From: Demequina sediminis
Lineage (GTDB): Bacteria > Actinomycetota > Actinomycetes > Actinomycetales > Demequinaceae
Length of the DNA: 64,000 nt
Reading direction: 5' to 3'
Assembly (NCBI RefSeq): GCF_030296675.1
Contig: NZ_AP027736.1
Location: 992,001-1,056,000, forward strand
This document shows positions 61,655 through 64,000 of this stretch, one piece after another. The position numbers and the translations under genes were made by a program. The first letter of the stretch is position 1, and the number at the start of each line of letters is the position of its first letter. Below the pieces are notes generated by a model, which searched no databases, was not told the origin of the DNA, and saw nothing but the letters and a program-made list of their open reading frames with translations.

Positions 61655-62958
61655 TCAGCGCTCGAGCCGCGCCCTGATCGCCTCGCCGTGCGCGGGGAGA
61701 TCCTCGGCGTTTGCGAGGGCCACGACCTTCTCGCCCACCTGAGCCAGGGCATCGGCGCTGTAGTCGATGTAGGAAACCGCCTTGAGGAAGGCGGTCACGC
61801 CGAGCCCGGACGCGAAGCGCGCCGTGCCACCGGTCGGGAGCACGTGGTTCGATCCCGCGAGGTAGTCACCCAGCGGCACCGGCGAGTGCTCGCCTACAAA
61901 CACCGCGCCCGCGTTGCGGATGCGCGCGGCCACGTCGCGAGCGTCAGCGGTGTGAATCTCGAGGTGCTCGGCGCCATAGGCGTCGGCGACGGCGACCGAC
62001 TGATCGATGCCCGACGTCAGGATGATCGCGCTCTGGCGACCCGTGAGCGCCTCCTTGGTCCGCGCCAGGTGCGTCGTCGCGTCGACCAGAGCACCGAGCT
62101 CGCGCTCGACGGCATCGGCGAGGTCGACGGAGTCCGTGATGAGGACGGAGCCGGCCATGGGGTCGTGCTCGGCCTGGCTCAGCAGGTCGGCCGCGACAAA
62201 GCGCGGGGTTGCCGTGGAGTCGGCGATGACCGCGATCTCGGTGGGACCCGCCTCGGAGTCGATGCCCACGAGCCCGTTGACCGCACGCTTGGCCGCGGCC
62301 ACGTACACGTTGCCTGGCCCGGTGATGACGTCCACCGGATCGCACAGATCGTCGACCCCGTGCGCGAGCATCGCGACCGCCTGGGCGCCACCCACCGCGT
62401 AGACCTCGGTCACGCCCAGGAGTGCGCACGCGGCGAGGATCGTGGGGTGTGGCAGCCCGCCGAATGCGCGCTGCGGGGGCTCGTCACCGCGATCGAGGGA
62501 ACCCCGGCCGCCTGCGCGGTGACCACGTTCATGACGACCGAGCTCGGGTAGACGGCGAGGCCGCCCGGCACGTACAGGCCCACGCGGCCCACGGGCACCC
62601 AGCGCTGGGACACGATCGCGCCGGGGGCGAGCTCGACGTCGACCGGCGGCGGCACGGTCGCGCGGTGGAAGCGACCCACCCGGTCGATCGCCTCCTCGAG
62701 CGCGTCACGCACCGCGGGGTCGAGGCCCTCGAGGGCGCGCGCGATCTCCTCCTCAGGGACGCGCAGATGTGCGGGCGCGACGCCGTCGAAGCGCTCCCCG
62801 AGTTCGCGGAGGGCCGCCTCGCCGCGCACCCGCACGTCCTCGATGATGGGCTCGACGACGGCAAGGGCGTCGCCCACGTTGATGTCGGCGCGGGGCACCA
62901 CCGCGAGCAGCTCGCGCGCGGTGAGCTCCCGCTCACGCAGATCGATCCTGGTCAGCAC
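61655..62958 (-). CDS. hisD: Histidinol dehydrogenase (one-base break)
   Basis: Zn2+-dependent two-step NAD oxidation of histidinol to histidine. N-terminal frame: [34 protein letters not shown]-terminal frame: [51 protein letters not shown] and [12 protein letters not shown]. The break is at the five-G run 62475-62479; a sixth base yields [17 protein letters not shown]. About 435 aa. GTG 62958 gives the typical start. hisC should follow but is 3.6 kb away, beyond recQ and mntH. Confidence 0.94.
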
Positions 62959-63000
62959 GGAGACCACTCTAGTGCGGCGCGGTCGTGCGACCATGGCGTC

Positions 63001-63141
63001 ATGGAGTGCGTCGAGTGGGAGGAACGGGCCCGCGCGCAGTCGCCCGCGGCGGCCGTGCGCGCGCGGCGCTCACGTCGCGTGCTGCTGGCGGCGGTCGCGG
63101 CCGCCGCGGTCATCGCCGCTGCGGTCCTGTCCGCGATGTAG
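63001..63141 (+). CDS. Possible small membrane protein
   Basis: A 46-aa frame from ATG 63001: a charged N-terminus (ECVEWEERARAQ), a basic stretch (RARRSRR) and one hydrophobic helix (VLLAAVAAAAVIAAAVL). It is divergent from hisD. The pattern suits a small single-pass protein, but the frame is short, no ribosome-binding site is evident and it could be chance. Confidence 0.35.
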   Translation: MECVEWEERARAQSPAAAVRARRSRRVLLAAVAAAAVIAAAVLSAM

Positions 63142-63154
63142 CGCGCGGCGGGAC

Positions 63155-63939
63155 TCACCCGTCAGCGGCCGGTCCGCGCAGCGTCAGCACCTCCGCGCCC
63201 TCCTCGGTGATGGCAATGGTGTGCTCGCTGTGAGCCGTGCGGCATCCGGTCGCGCTACGCAGGGTCCACCCGTCCGCGTCCGTCACGAGCATGGCGGTGT
63301 CCAGCATCGCCCACGGCTCCAGCGCGAGCAGCAAGCCGGGACGCAGGAGATAGCCGCGGCCGGGCCGCCCGGTGTTGGCGATGTGCGGATCCTGGTGCAT
63401 CGTCGACCCGAGCCCGTGACCCCCGAACTCGGTGTTGATCGGGTAGCCGGAGCCGGCCAGCACCGCACCGATCGCGTGCGCGATGTCGCCCACCCGCGCG
63501 CCTGGCCGGGCCGCGGCGATTCCCGCGGCGAGCGCGCGCTCGGTCGCGTCGATGAGTGCCGCATCCTCCGCGGATCCCCGACCCCCCACGAGGAAGCTCA
63601 CCGCGGAGTCCGCCACGATCCCGTCGAGAGAGACGGCGAGGTCGAGCGTGAGGAGGTCGCCCCCCTGAGCACGACGGCGGACGGCCGACCATGCAGCACG
63701 GCGTCGTTCACGGAGGTGCAGATGGAGTGGCCGAAGGGCCCCCGCCCGAAGGACGGCGCGTAGTCGACGTAGCACGACTCCGCCCCCGCGGCCTCGATCA
63801 TCTGCTTGGCCCACGCGTCGATGTCGAGCAGCGTGACTCCCGGCTCCACGCGCCGCCTCAGCGTCTCGAGGATGCGCGCGACGAGCGCGCCGGTCGCGCG
63901 CGCACGGTCGATCTCGCGAGGTGTGAGGATCTCGATCAT
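63155..63939 (-). CDS. map: Methionine aminopeptidase type I (one-base break)
   Basis: Removes the initiator methionine. Metal ligands of the pita-bread fold are visible: Asp in DLAVSLDGIVADSAVSF (two ligands), His in GGHGLGSTMHQDPHIAN, Glu in LALEPWAML and Glu in EHTIAITEEG. The N-terminal frame (MIEILTPREIDRAR...GHSICTSVNDAV) breaks in the six-base run 63660-63665; a seventh base gives LRGGDLLTLD. About 262 aa. ATG 63939 is 61 bp from the window edge. Confidence 0.93.
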
Positions 63940-63960
63940 GCGTCGCCCCTTCGGAGTCCA

Positions 63961-64000
63961 ATAACTATCCCGGCCATAGTATCCCGGTATTAGTATTGGG
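63961..64000 (-). promoter_or_regulatory. AT-rich repeat region upstream of map
   Basis: Two direct copies of TATCCCGG (63966-63973 and 63980-63987 on the plus strand) and the pair CCAATACTA/TAGTTATTGG (minus strand) give an operator-like symmetric block upstream of map. The window ends inside it, so it cannot be assigned. Confidence 0.3.

Overview
This is a high-GC (roughly 70%) actinobacterial chromosome segment. The 16S fragment, the arg, phe, his and infC gene order, the PriA-type HisA, the LexA, ArgR and DtxR-like operators and the many apparently leaderless genes all point to Micrococcales. A Demequinaceae or Cellulomonadaceae-like member is my guess from the 16S text, not a proven assignment. 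Most core genes lie on the minus strand.

Layout. 1-1094 is the 5' part of a 16S gene, followed upstream by its leader and promoter (to about 1.4 kb). 1.7-6.2 kb: tyrS, an MFS remnant, an ArsR-rhodanese regulator, a nucleoside-kinase-like protein, YbaK and a lipoprotein. 6.1-14.7 kb: a complete arginine operon transcribed argC-J-B-D-F-R-G-H behind an ARG box. 14.7-22 kb: oxidoreductases, GNAT, HhH-GPD-like, epimerase, macrodomain and SDR genes. 22.1-24.05 kb: a lipoprotein gene split by an intact 1.3-kb IS3-family element. 24.1-32.4 kb: LuxR regulator, DUF202 pair, SOS-controlled radical-SAM protein, a DUF4914-like P-loop protein, acetyltransferases and a phosphodiester-glycosidase lipoprotein. 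32.5-36.2 kb: two CorC/HlyC-type proteins and a transglutaminase. 36.2-39.5 kb: MetPS-type transporter and glutamate dehydrogenase. 39.9-43.6 kb: pheST. 43.8-47.3 kb: two diguanylate cyclases flanking an unknown membrane protein. 47.4-50.2 kb: rRNA methyltransferase, rplT, rpmI, infC and DUF1844. 50.2-53.1 kb: a tandemly duplicated coiled-coil/lipoprotein-protease module. 53.1-57.99 kb: SseB, lipoprotein, hisA(priA), hisH, an unknown ORF, hisB and hisC. 58-64 kb: mntH, a RecQ-phosphoribosyltransferase fusion, hisD and map.

Three window-wide patterns stand out. First, the word GGGACGATGC (often GGGGACGATGCC) occurs 12 times on both strands. It sits almost only in intergenic gaps, in one terminator hairpin and in protein linkers, where it repeatedly writes the peptide ASSP; this looks like a selected DNA signal. 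Second, at least twelve single-base indels, nearly all one base missing from a G or C run, break otherwise normal genes (tyrS, gdhA, hisA, hisC, hisD, recQ, map and others). These are most simply assembly or sequencing errors. For such genes I give the whole span and name the break point. Third, many genes have a TAnnnT hexamer 6-7 nt before the start codon, as expected for leaderless mRNAs.
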